Source: CAWIVH01 sp963839475 (GTDB lineage: Bacteria > Acidobacteriota > UBA6911). From it: 64,000 nt of DNA. Positions within the stretch are counted from its first letter, which is position 1. Every line of letters begins with the position of its first letter. A program made the translations under genes and the position numbers. Shown piece after piece: positions 50,891-59,502 of this stretch. The notes beneath the pieces are model-generated. The model made no database searches, had not been told where the DNA came from, and was given only the letters and a program-made list of their open reading frames with translations. The stretch is from assembly GCA_963839475.1 (NCBI GenBank), contig CAWIVH010000017.1, positions 868,001 to 932,000 on the forward strand. Direction: 5' to 3'.

Positions 50891-52629
50891 GGCTTACCCC
50901 CTTCCTTTTCCATCTTTTCCTGCAGCAGTTTCTTGATGACCGCGATCAGCTTCTTCTTGTCTGCCGGAGCTGCAGCTTCCTGCTGATCGAGCTGCTGGAG
51001 TATGGCCTGGGCCTTGTCTTTCGGGATCTGCCCCATCATGGCTTTGAACTGTTTGACCTGGGCTTTGTCTTCGTCCGACAACCCGGTAAGGAGCGGGTCT
51101 TCGACCGTCGACTCCGACTTCTTGGTGTAGTAAAGCGCAACGGCCCGGGTTTCGGCTTTGAAGTACTGGTTCGCCACGCGCTGGATATCGGCGGCCGTGA
51201 CGGCATCGATCTTTTTGGGATCTTCGTTAAAACTAGGCCAGCCCCGTCCGCTTTCCGCGAGGAGAAGCTGGAACATGAGGGCAAAGTTGCTCTGCAGCCG
51301 GCGGAAGTTGTCTGCGGAAAATTGGTTTTTCACCTTTTGCAGTTCGCGATCGCCGACCTTGTCTTTCTGGAGTTTCTCGATCTCTTTATAGAGGGCCTTT
51401 TCGACATCTTCCGGCTGGTTGCCCGGTTTGGCGACACCTCTCAGCATGAAATAGCCTTCCCACTTCTGGCCGTTCTGACCCGCCATGACACTGTTGGCGA
51501 TCTTCTGATCGATGACCAGGGATTTGTAGAGGCGCCCCGTGCGCCCGCTGAGAAGCGAACCCAGTACCACGAGGGCGGGTTCATCCTTGTGGCCATCGGC
51601 CACCGAGTGATAACGGATCTGAACTTCCGGATTGGTCTCAGCGTAGGCGATCATCCGCTTCTCGGCCATCTGCTCCACCTCGCGGGTGCGCACTTGCGGC
51701 GGCGGCTGAGGATTCCTTTTCAGGCGGCCGAAGTACCGTTCAGCCAGCTCCCTGGCCCGCGCAGGATCGAAGTCTCCAACCAGGCAGGCGGCAATATTGT
51801 TGGGAGCGTAGTTGAGAGCGAAGTAATCGAGCGCCTCCTGGCGGGTCAAACCGTCGAGGTCGCTCGGCCATCCGACCACGGGCCAGCTATAGGGAGAAGA
51901 GCTCCAGAACAGCGCGTTGAACTCCTCTTCGAACTTCCCGGTCGGAGTGCTGTCGGTGCGGAGCCGTCGCTCCTCATGAACCACGTCGCGCTCGGAATAG
52001 AATTCACGGAACACCGGGTTCAACAGCCGGTCGGATTCCATCCAGAACCAGAGCTCGAGCTTGTTGGCCGGAACGTTGATGAAATAAAGTGTCCAGTCCT
52101 CGGTGGTGCCGGCATTCATCCCGCTCGCCCCGGCGGTTGTGTAGATCTTGTCGAACTCGTTTGGGACGATCAGGTCTTTTTGCTGTTTCTCGAGCTTGGT
52201 GAGCTCTTCCAGCAGTTCGTTGTGTTTCGCGGTGCGATTCTTGGGATCTTTCAGATCGGAGATCTCGCCCAGGCGCAGACGCTGGATCTGGGCCTGCTCC
52301 TCTTTCCGGATTTCCGCTTTGACGGCGTCCATCTTCTCCATGACCGCCAGGTCCTGCTTGATGTCCTTCGTGCCGACAATGTGCGTCCCCTTGAACATCA
52401 TGTGCTCGAAGAGGTGCGAGAGTCCCGTGATGCCCGGACGTTCATTCACGGAGCCGACCTTGGCTACCCAGCCGGCGGCGACGTTGGGATCCCCTTTTTT
52501 GGGAACCATGAGGAGTTTCATCCCGTTGGGAAGGACGTACTCCTGCACCTGCACCTGCTGGGCCTGGACCGCCGGGACCAGAAGCAGCGCCAGGGGCAGG
52601 AGGCATCGATACAGCGCAGTTCTTTGCAT
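50887..52629 (-). CDS. M16-family zinc peptidase, catalytic subunit
   Basis: The 580-residue exported protein has a signal peptide (ALYRCLLPLALLLVPAVQAQ) and the inverted zinc motif in GLSHLFEHMMFKGT (HxxEH) with a downstream Glu helix (SERDVVHEERRLRTDS). Two M16 half-domains follow, separated by a charged coiled segment. The C-terminus is Lys/Glu/Gln-rich (LQQLDQQEAAAPADKKKL). It degrades or processes peptides in the periplasm together with its inactive partner downstream. The start is the ATG at 52629 with GGAGG six bases upstream; the frame beyond is repeat DNA. Confidence 0.92.
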   Translation of the reverse strand: MQRTALYRCLLPLALLLVPAVQAQQVQVQEYVLPNGMKLLMVPKKGDPNVAAGWVAKVGSVNERPGITGLSHLFEHMMFKGTHIVGTKDIKQDLAVMEKMDAVKAEIRKEEQAQIQRLRLGEISDLKDPKNRTAKHNELLEELTKLEKQQKDLIVPNEFDKIYTTAGASGMNAGTTEDWTLYFINVPANKLELWFWMESDRLLNPVFREFYSERDVVHEERRLRTDSTPTGKFEEEFNALFWSSSPYSWPVVGWPSDLDGLTRQEALDYFALNYAPNNIAACLVGDFDPARARELAERYFGRLKRNPQPPPQVRTREVEQMAEKRMIAYAETNPEVQIRYHSVADGHKDEPALVVLGSLLSGRTGRLYKSLVIDQKIANSVMAGQNGQKWEGYFMLRGVAKPGNQPEDVEKALYKEIEKLQKDKVGDRELQKVKNQFSADNFRRLQSNFALMFQLLLAESGRGWPSFNEDPKKIDAVTAADIQRVANQYFKAETRAVALYYTKKSESTVEDPLLTGLSDEDKAQVKQFKAMMGQIPKDKAQAILQQLDQQEAAAPADKKKLIAVIKKLLQEKMEKEGGKP

Positions 52630-52647
52630 GCCATACCTCCAAAAAAG

Positions 52648-52735
52648 AAACACAGAGGCAAAGAGTACACAGAGAACACCGAGGAATTCAAAAAATCTTT
52701 CTCCGTGTGTTGAGTGCCTCGATTTTTTCAAAGGG
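52648..52735. repeat. Dispersed CACAGAG/CTCCGTGTG palindrome upstream of the M16 pair
   Basis: AAACACAGAGGCAAAGAGTA then CACAGAGAACACCGAGG faces the inverted TCCGTGTGTTGAGTGCCTCG. It belongs to the same kind of intergenic palindrome as the -CGCGAAGA- copies but with a different word. It fills the space between the cusB-like gene and the M16 start. Confidence 0.5.
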
Positions 52736-52742
52736 ATTTGCC

Positions 52743-54163
52743 TTAAAGGTACTTCTGCGGCTCTTTGTCAAAACTCTCTTTGCACAGGGGGGAGCAGAAG
52801 TAGTAAGTCTTGCCCTCGAACAGGCTTTTGTGCACTGCTTTGTGCGGGTCGACCCCCATTTTGCAGACTGGATCGACCACAGAATCGGATGGAAGTCCGG
52901 CTGCCGCCAACCGCAGGCGGCTTTCGGAATCGACCAGGAAGTTGCCCGAAACGACGATCCGCTCGCTTTCCATGAGACCCTTGGTGATTTGGATAAGCCC
53001 CTCCGAGCGCCATCCGGTCTCGACCATGCGCGGTTCGAAGAAACCATTGCCCCGGTCAACGTAAACGGTCTTCTTCAATCCGGTATTCAGAACTGCTTCA
53101 GACGGGACAGCAAGCGTCTCGGGATAATGGATCGGCAGCTCGATGTCGACGAACATGTCGGGGCGGAGCCGGAATCCAGGATTGTCCGCCTCCAGGCGCA
53201 CTTTCAGCGTGCGGGATACCGGATCGAATTGAGGAAGGATGCCGCTTACCTGTGCTTGAAACTTGAGGTTCAGGTTGGGCCGGGTCGCCTGCACGCGAAC
53301 TCCCGGGCGCAGGTATTCCTCTTCATGCTCGAAAACGTCCAGAAGGATCCAGACATGGCTCAGGTCGGCGATGCGGTACAGTTCGTCGCCTTTGCTGAAG
53401 CGCAGCCCTTCCGAAACCTTCCGCTCCAGGATGAAGCCATCGGCCGGAGAGGTGATATCGATGTTCTCCATCGGCTGCCGCGTCTCGATCATACGCTGGA
53501 TCTGGAGCTCGCCCATCCCGAGGTTTTTCAGCGAATCCCTGTATTGCCGGATATTGAGGTTGAACTGCGTGATCTGGCCTTGCTGCGCGGGATTTTCCTT
53601 CCCGGAAACCTGCACGCGATCCATCGAGCCCAGCGCGAAGAGCAGTGCTTGGGTGGCCGAGAGGAATTCCGGGCTGTAGAAAGCGGCCAGCACCTCGTTT
53701 TTCTTGACAAGGCTGCCTTGCGAAGCTCGGCCCGCGGATGTTATCCAGCCGTCAACCGTTGCATTGATCCAGTAGAGTCGGGTCTGGTCCGCCGCCACGC
53801 GCCCCAGGGTGCGAAGGAGTCTTGTCCCGGACGACTTGCGGACCGGCACCGAGCGGACGCCCATGATTTGCTGGCTCCCGGGGCTTATGTGTACAGCCCC
53901 GGGGGGAGCCCGGGTTCCGAATTTTCCGCTCGTCCGTCGTGGGATGCGTCTCTGTCGGCCGGGACGAGACGCATGCCGCACGAGGGGCAATCCCCCGGCC
54001 TGTTGGAAACATACTGGGGATGCATAGGGCAGATATATTTGAGGATGCCGGCATTGTTGGATGCGGTTTCAGAAACTGATTCGTTTCTCCCGCGATACCA
54101 CACCCCGGCAGAGAATGCAGCGATCACAATGAGTATGAAGCCTGCCGCCCTGATGTTTCTCAT
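52743..54163 (-). CDS. CusB-like RND efflux adaptor with heavy-metal-binding and YHS domains, frameshifted
   Basis: The first ~95 residues (from 54163) give a membrane anchor (AGFILIVIAAFSAGVWY) and a heavy-metal-binding domain YICPMHPQYVSNRPGDCPSC then GMRLVP. After a missing G in the CCCCCGGGG run at about 53895 the rest continues in another frame: AVHISPGSQQIMGVRSVPVR, the barrel and lipoyl parts (ITSPADGFILERKVSEGLRF), and a C-terminal YHS-type domain VDPVCKMGVDPHKAVHK ... YYFCSPLCKESFDKEP. Such adaptors join an RND pump and outer-membrane channel to expel Cu(I)/Ag(I). No pump gene is in view; instead a multicopper oxidase lies upstream on the same strand, which supports copper handling. 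Confidence 0.83.
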
Positions 54164-54340
54164 CGCCGCTCAGCCATCCTATTTTTCCTGTGCATCGGTA
54201 TGGTGCTTCAAAGAAGATTCCCGTGCAAGGACTTCTCATTGAGGCATACCGGCCGTTTTTTGGGGGGCATGTAACAGACGGATAAATGCAATGTTGTCCC
54301 CGAAAAAGACCTTTGAAAGCATCCATGAACAGACGAAACT

Positions 54341-54364
54341 GCCCCGGTGCAGAAACACCGGGGC
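54341..54364 (-). terminator. Hairpin after the multicopper oxidase gene
   Basis: GCCCCGGTG(C)AGAAA CACCGGGGC forms a 9-bp GC-rich stem about 35 bases beyond the oxidase stop; the T-run is weak, so termination is likely but not certain. Confidence 0.6.
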
Positions 54365-54399
54365 AGATCGCGGGGAACGAAAGATTCGATCCGGCCAGG

Positions 54400-56557
54400 C
54401 TATGTTACAACCAGCGGCCGCATCATGTCGTGCTCTTCATGTTCGAGGATGTGGCAGTGATACACATACTCGTTGCCGCCGGTCCGCGGGCTGGGAGGCA
54501 CCGCGAACGGTGTAGCCGGCAGGTCGAACTTCATGATCACCGTTGTGACCTCGCCCGGATGCATCTGCACGGTTTCCTTCCAGCCGACCTCGTTGGTCTC
54601 GGGACCGCGCGCCACGCCTGTGGGAGTGAACACCCCGCTCACCAGCTTGAAGGGCTGACGTGACAGGACCTGCACGTTAACCAGGTGGAAGTGGAGCGGG
54701 TGTGTATCCGCCGTAAGGTTGTAGATTCGCCAGGCTTCGACCGACCCGGCCACCGGCATTTCGGTTGCCGGTGCGAGATAGTCCCTCCCGTAAGATACCG
54801 TTCCCTGACCTTTTGCCATGGTGGCTACGAAGGGTGCCGTGGTTCCGATCATCTGCGTCAATCGTCCGTAGATGTCGAACGCCTCGTTCAACGTCAGATC
54901 CCGTGGCGTAACAGGGTAGTTGACTCCACCGACCTTTACGTTGGCAGGAATCGCGATTGGTGGGATCGGTGCTACTGTAGTCGTATAAGGAACAAGAGGA
55001 GCCGGATCCAGCAAGTTCGGGTTTAGGATCGGCGCCGGCGGGCTGCGGGTCAGGTATGCCTGCCGCCACGACCTTGATACGGAGGATATTCCGAGTGTCG
55101 GGACCCGTCCCAGGCAGAGGCTGCACCGGATTTTGGGGATTGCCCAGGTAGTAATCGGTGGTCGGCGGGCCGGCCGGGAAGGGACCAGGCGCATCGTTGT
55201 ACATGATGAACTCCTTGACCGGCCTTGCCTGTGAAGTCGATGATGATATCGGCGCGCTCGGCCGGCGCGAGAAGCAGGTTGCCGGTCAGCGTGGCAGGGT
55301 TGAAAGGCAAGCCGTTCCGAAACGTGGCTTCACTCACCAGGAATCCGCCTTCGTTACCGATCTGGATGATGGGCGGGCCAAGCGGCGTGCCGGCAGCTGC
55401 AAAGCCGGTCTTGGGATCGGTCACAACCTCGCCCGCCCCCTGTGCGACCTCCAGCAGGTTGATGTTGAGGAATCTCGCATTGCACGCGTTGAGAACCAGG
55501 AAACGGTAACGTTTCGCTTCAACGGTCGCCATGAGGGTAAACGGTGCCGTTTGTTAGCATGGTATCCCCGAAAAACTCCGGGATGCACGACGGATTCGGC
55601 GGCGTCAGGTTATTGGTTGACTTCAAGAGCCGGAACTCCTTGGGATCATAGATATGCTCATACCACAGGCTGCCTGATCGACTGAACGTCCGCACGTGCC
55701 ACTGTTGCCCAGGTCGGATCGGTGGCTGGCGTGGTGGCGCTGACGAAGATCTTGTCCTGGAATACAAGCGGAATTGTGCTCGGGATATCCGGTATCTTCC
55801 CCGCCGCAACATAGGCGGCATTGATTGCGTCAAGCACCAGATAGGCGGTCGCGATTCCTGCGTAGGCATTGAGCCGTGTGATGCCGTGGGCGTGGTCGTG
55901 ATACCACATCAGGCGCATGCTTTGGTTATTGGGATAGAAATAATCCGCCTGACCTGGTTTCATCGACATTTTTTTGATGTTGTCCAGGATACCGCCGGGG
56001 CCATTGAGGAAGCTCAGGCCACTCGCTCCAGTGGGCGTCCACCAATCGAACGGGCCGCCGTCACAGATCCAGGGGATGTAGCCTCCGTGCAGGTGGACCG
56101 CGATGCGGTTCTGGGCCTGGTTCGCACCCGGCAGCGTGGTGTCAATCGGGATGATCCCTCGCGCCGGCAGCGTGTTGGTGACACGGATTCGGGCGGCTTG
56201 ATTCCTCGGCGTGATAATGACTCCACCAAGGTGCCGCTGGATCGGATTGGTGGTGTCCCAATAGCCCCAGAGTCTGGTAGGTGGTAGGTTCGGATGAAGT
56301 TGATCCAAATATTCCCCGGCAGTAACCTGGTAGAGAGTTGTGTTTTTGAATGCCGGGTCGGGCGCTCCGTTGAGTACCGGTATCCCGTTGGGATCACCCA
56401 GCGCCGTCAAACCACGCAGATTTTGGATCCATTTCGCGAGCTGGTCGCTGTTGTTGATGGCGAAGGCACTCCGCATCGAGGCCTTATATGCCGCTATGAC
56501 CGCAGCGGACATCGCCGTGGTTTTGACAAAACTCCTTCTCGAAATCCGATTCATCAT
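54400..56557 (-). pseudogene. Multicopper oxidase (bilirubin oxidase/CotA-like), broken by four frameshifts
   Basis: The pieces in order encode one exported multicopper oxidase: Tat-type signal RISRRSFVKTTAMSAAVIAA, then copper motifs AVHLHGGYIPW and MWYHDHAHGITR in the first frame. Later come SLWYEHIYDPKEFRLL, RYRFLVLNACNARFLN and PGPFPAGPPTTDYYLGNPQN. The final frame holds DTHPLHFHLVNVQVL and YHCHILEHEEHDMM. All four copper-binding motifs survive. The frame changes near 55676, 55535, 55213 and 55060. If real, the enzyme is dead; because every motif is conserved, sequence errors are an alternative. Likely substrates are Cu(I) or phenolic compounds; the metal adaptor gene is downstream. Confidence 0.83.
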
Positions 56558-57270
56558 TGCCTCATCTCCTCCTTTTCACCGCGTGGCCACGAATAGGGAC
56601 AAAATGAGGGCATGGCCACGGAATTCTTCCCAATCTGAATTTGGATCGCATGGTCCGCAGAGGAGATCTGGAAGCCGAACACCGACTGGATCGAGACACG
56701 CCAAGCGCAGATGGCGGGTCATCGATCTGCTAATTCAAGGTGGGTATTCGGGAAATAGAGAACGGAACCTCCATTCCGATCCCAATCCCTTTACCTGCTG
56801 GAGCCCCAACCTCGATAGCAAAGTGCCGCTATCCCTTTCGATCTGGTCTGAGGACGAGGGCATTTAAACGCGGAGGGTACTAGGTTCGCAATTGAGTTGA
56901 ATACTCATTTTGTGTACGTAGATCTACGCAGACCCTGAGCAATTCTTCATAATCCCAGGGGACTGTCATGAACGGCACTCCGAGAAGAACATCATCATTC
57001 CTGTGCTATGCACGGTGTAAGGCAATTCAAAAAATAAACCTCTCTGTGTATCACATCTGTAAATTCTTGTTTTTCAGGCAAGATTTATTGAATCGTGAAA
57101 ACGGTGGTGAAAGCAACAAGTTCGCAGTTCTCAGTATCAGTTCGCAGTTCCTCATGCGACTGAGAACTGAAAACTGAGAACTGAGAACTGCGAACTCTCA
57201 GTCCAATTTGGTTGCGGCCGCAGGCTGCGTCACGTCCTTCGTGATTTTGCGTTTATTAATCTTGCGCCTA
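56558..57270. other. Gene-free stretch with a GAACTGA repeat array
   Basis: About 710 bases between the oxidase start and the S9 peptidase stop. I support no gene. From about 57119 to 57204 lies a short tandem/inverted array: GTTCGCAGTTCTCAGTATCA, then the inverse ACTGAGAACTGAAAACTGAG repeated, able to form a long hairpin. The rest is unremarkable. Confidence 0.5.
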
Positions 57271-59490
57271 TCATGGTTTGGAGCCGAGGAGATTGCGCAT
57301 CCAGAAGTCGTGGCTTTCCCGCGTCAGGTGCGCCCGCTGCGAAGCCTGGATCCCGTGCCGGCTCTCAGGATACAGCATCATCTCGAAACGCTTGTTGTTG
57401 GCGGTCAGCCAGTCGATTACCTGCGTGCTGTTCTGGAGGTGAACGTTGTCGTCGGTGGTGCCGTGAGTGATCCGGAGCCCGCCTTTGTAACGGCCGGCCC
57501 AGGTGAGCACCGCCCCGTTTTTGTATCCCTCGGGATTCTCCTGCGGCGTATCCATGTATCTTTCCGTGTACACCGAATCATAAAGGTTCCAAGCGGAAAC
57601 CGAGGAGCCGGCCTGCCCAAAGTTGAAATGCTCCGCTCCAAAGGTCAGGGCCATCAAAGTGGTGTAGCCCCCATAGCTGGCCCCGGTAATGCCAATCTTG
57701 TCCTTGGCCACGAAAGGCTTGGAGCGCAACCAAGTGGCGGCTGCGATCAGGTCGGCCATCTCCCACTTGCCCAGGTTCCGGTGCATCAGGGCCACGCCTT
57801 TCTTTCCGAACGCCCCTCCTCCCCTGTGATCCACGCTGATGGTGATGACACCCCGCTGCGCCCAGTAATGCGGCTGGTTGCCCAACCAGGAGTTGCGCAC
57901 CGTCCCGGCGTCAGGACCACCGTAAATGCTGAAAATCACCGGGTATGGCTTTCCCGAATCAAAATCGACAGGGAGCACCCAATAGGCCGGCAGGTCATAG
58001 CCGTCTCCCGACGGTATCGTGAACAACTCAGCCTTCCCCCATGCATACTGATCCATCGCGTCCGTGCGCGCGTCCCCGAGCTTGCGCACCAGGCCTCCAT
58101 CGCCCCGGTAGAGCGCCATGGAAGCGGGAGTCGTCACCGTGCTGACCGTGTCGATGTAATAGCTCCCGCCGGGGGCAACCTGGGGGCGATGATTGCCTTC
58201 CCCCTTCGTCAGTTGCTCGAGCCCTGTTCCATTCAGCTTGACTCGCATCAATTGGGTGTCCCAGCTTTTCCCCGGTCGAGCCGAAAAATAAACATAGCCG
58301 TTCTTTTCGTCTACCACTGAAATGGCTGTCACCGGCCAATTGCCCGAGGTCAGCCGCTTTTTAAGTTTCCCGTCGTTGCTGTAATAATAAAGATGATCCC
58401 AGCCATCCACGTCAGAACGTAAAAGGAATCCGCTGTTGTCCTTGAAATAATAGATGTCCTCGAAAAACCGTACCCAGGAAGGCTGCTTTTCCTCAAATAT
58501 CTGGGTTTTCTTGCCGGTCGCAGGATCGCAATTGTAGAAGCGGATCGTGTCCTGACCGCGGTTCATCCATTGAACCGTCAGGGTCTTGCTGTCGGCGGTC
58601 CAGAACGGCCACGCGATGTAATGATCGGCCTTGGCGTCGAAATCGGTCCAGATGGTTTTGCCTTCCTTGACCTCAACAATACCCATGGAAACGTAGGGAT
58701 TGGGATCGCCCGCTTTCGGGTAGCGCTGCATTTCCAGCTCGCCGTGCTGGCCGTTGGCGTGATAAATCGGAAACGCCGGCACCGGCGCGTCGTCGAAACG
58801 CATGTAAGCCAGGCGGCTGCTGTCGGGCGACCACCAGAAGGCGGCATACTGCGACGTCCGCCCCAGGATCTCCTCGTAATAGACCCAGGAAGCCCAGCCG
58901 TTATACACCGTCGCGCTGCCGTCCGCGGTGTATTGATGCTCCACCTCGTTCTCGAGATCGTAGGCATACAGGTTATTGTCACGCGTGTAGGCTACCCACT
59001 TCCCGTCCGGGGAGAACCGCGGGTTCTGCTCTTTTCCGGGATTGGCCGTCAGGCGGCGGAATCGCTTCGCAGAATGGTCGTAGAAATAAAGATCGTCGGC
59101 GCTGTTAAAAATGAAACGGGTGAGGTCGGGCGTGGTGGCCGCCGCCCGCTGGGCGTTGAAACCTGAGGGCAGGTTTTTTTGTACGTCGCTGTAATCGCGG
59201 TAGACGCGGGCGCTTCCGTCCTTGACGCTGACGGCAAATACTTTCCGCTGTTTATCGGCCGGATCGGTGCGCAACTCGAGGTAGTTTTCGTCGTCGGCCC
59301 AGCCAGTCACCTGCGGCAGCGGGGCGATAATCCCGTCGCCGCCCGGAAAGCCGCCTCGCCCCCCCGGCGCCGCGTTGAAAACCTGGTCATAAGTAAAATG
59401 TTTCTTTTCCGCGGTCTGCCGGCCGGAAACCACAGACCACGAAAAGCAAACCAACACCAACAGGAGCGCCGTGCGCGTCCGAATGCTCAT
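57271..59490 (-). CDS. S9-family prolyl oligopeptidase, dipeptidyl-peptidase IV type
   Basis: The 739-residue exported serine peptidase has a signal peptide (TALLLVLVCFSWSVVSG), an eight-bladed propeller with NPRFSPDGKWVAYTRDNNLY and the DPP-IV double-Glu motif in WVYYEEILGRTSQYAAFWWS. The C-terminal alpha/beta-hydrolase domain has the Ser in GITGASYGGYTTL, Asp in HGTTDDNVHLQN and His in YPESRHGIQ. It cleaves dipeptides, often X-Pro, from peptide N-termini in the periplasm. The start is ATG 59490 with GAGGTG upstream. It follows aceE by 12 bases on the same strand and may share its transcript. Confidence 0.92.
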   Translation of the reverse strand: MSIRTRTALLLVLVCFSWSVVSGRQTAEKKHFTYDQVFNAAPGGRGGFPGGDGIIAPLPQVTGWADDENYLELRTDPADKQRKVFAVSVKDGSARVYRDYSDVQKNLPSGFNAQRAAATTPDLTRFIFNSADDLYFYDHSAKRFRRLTANPGKEQNPRFSPDGKWVAYTRDNNLYAYDLENEVEHQYTADGSATVYNGWASWVYYEEILGRTSQYAAFWWSPDSSRLAYMRFDDAPVPAFPIYHANGQHGELEMQRYPKAGDPNPYVSMGIVEVKEGKTIWTDFDAKADHYIAWPFWTADSKTLTVQWMNRGQDTIRFYNCDPATGKKTQIFEEKQPSWVRFFEDIYYFKDNSGFLLRSDVDGWDHLYYYSNDGKLKKRLTSGNWPVTAISVVDEKNGYVYFSARPGKSWDTQLMRVKLNGTGLEQLTKGEGNHRPQVAPGGSYYIDTVSTVTTPASMALYRGDGGLVRKLGDARTDAMDQYAWGKAELFTIPSGDGYDLPAYWVLPVDFDSGKPYPVIFSIYGGPDAGTVRNSWLGNQPHYWAQRGVITISVDHRGGGAFGKKGVALMHRNLGKWEMADLIAAATWLRSKPFVAKDKIGITGASYGGYTTLMALTFGAEHFNFGQAGSSVSAWNLYDSVYTERYMDTPQENPEGYKNGAVLTWAGRYKGGLRITHGTTDDNVHLQNSTQVIDWLTANNKRFEMMLYPESRHGIQASQRAHLTRESHDFWMRNLLGSKP

Positions 59491-59502
59491 AAAACACCTC
59501 AT

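Noticed and set aside
51322..52713. 463-codon plus-strand frame
   Set aside because: Antisense of the M16 peptidase gene, which has an intact HxxEH site and signal peptide.
52707..54242. 511-codon plus-strand frame
   Set aside because: Antisense of the CusB-like adaptor, with no recognisable family and no ribosome site.
56600..56870. Possible gene fragment upstream of the multicopper oxidase
   Set aside because: A short frame with some helix-like residues, but no family, no start signal and no continuation.
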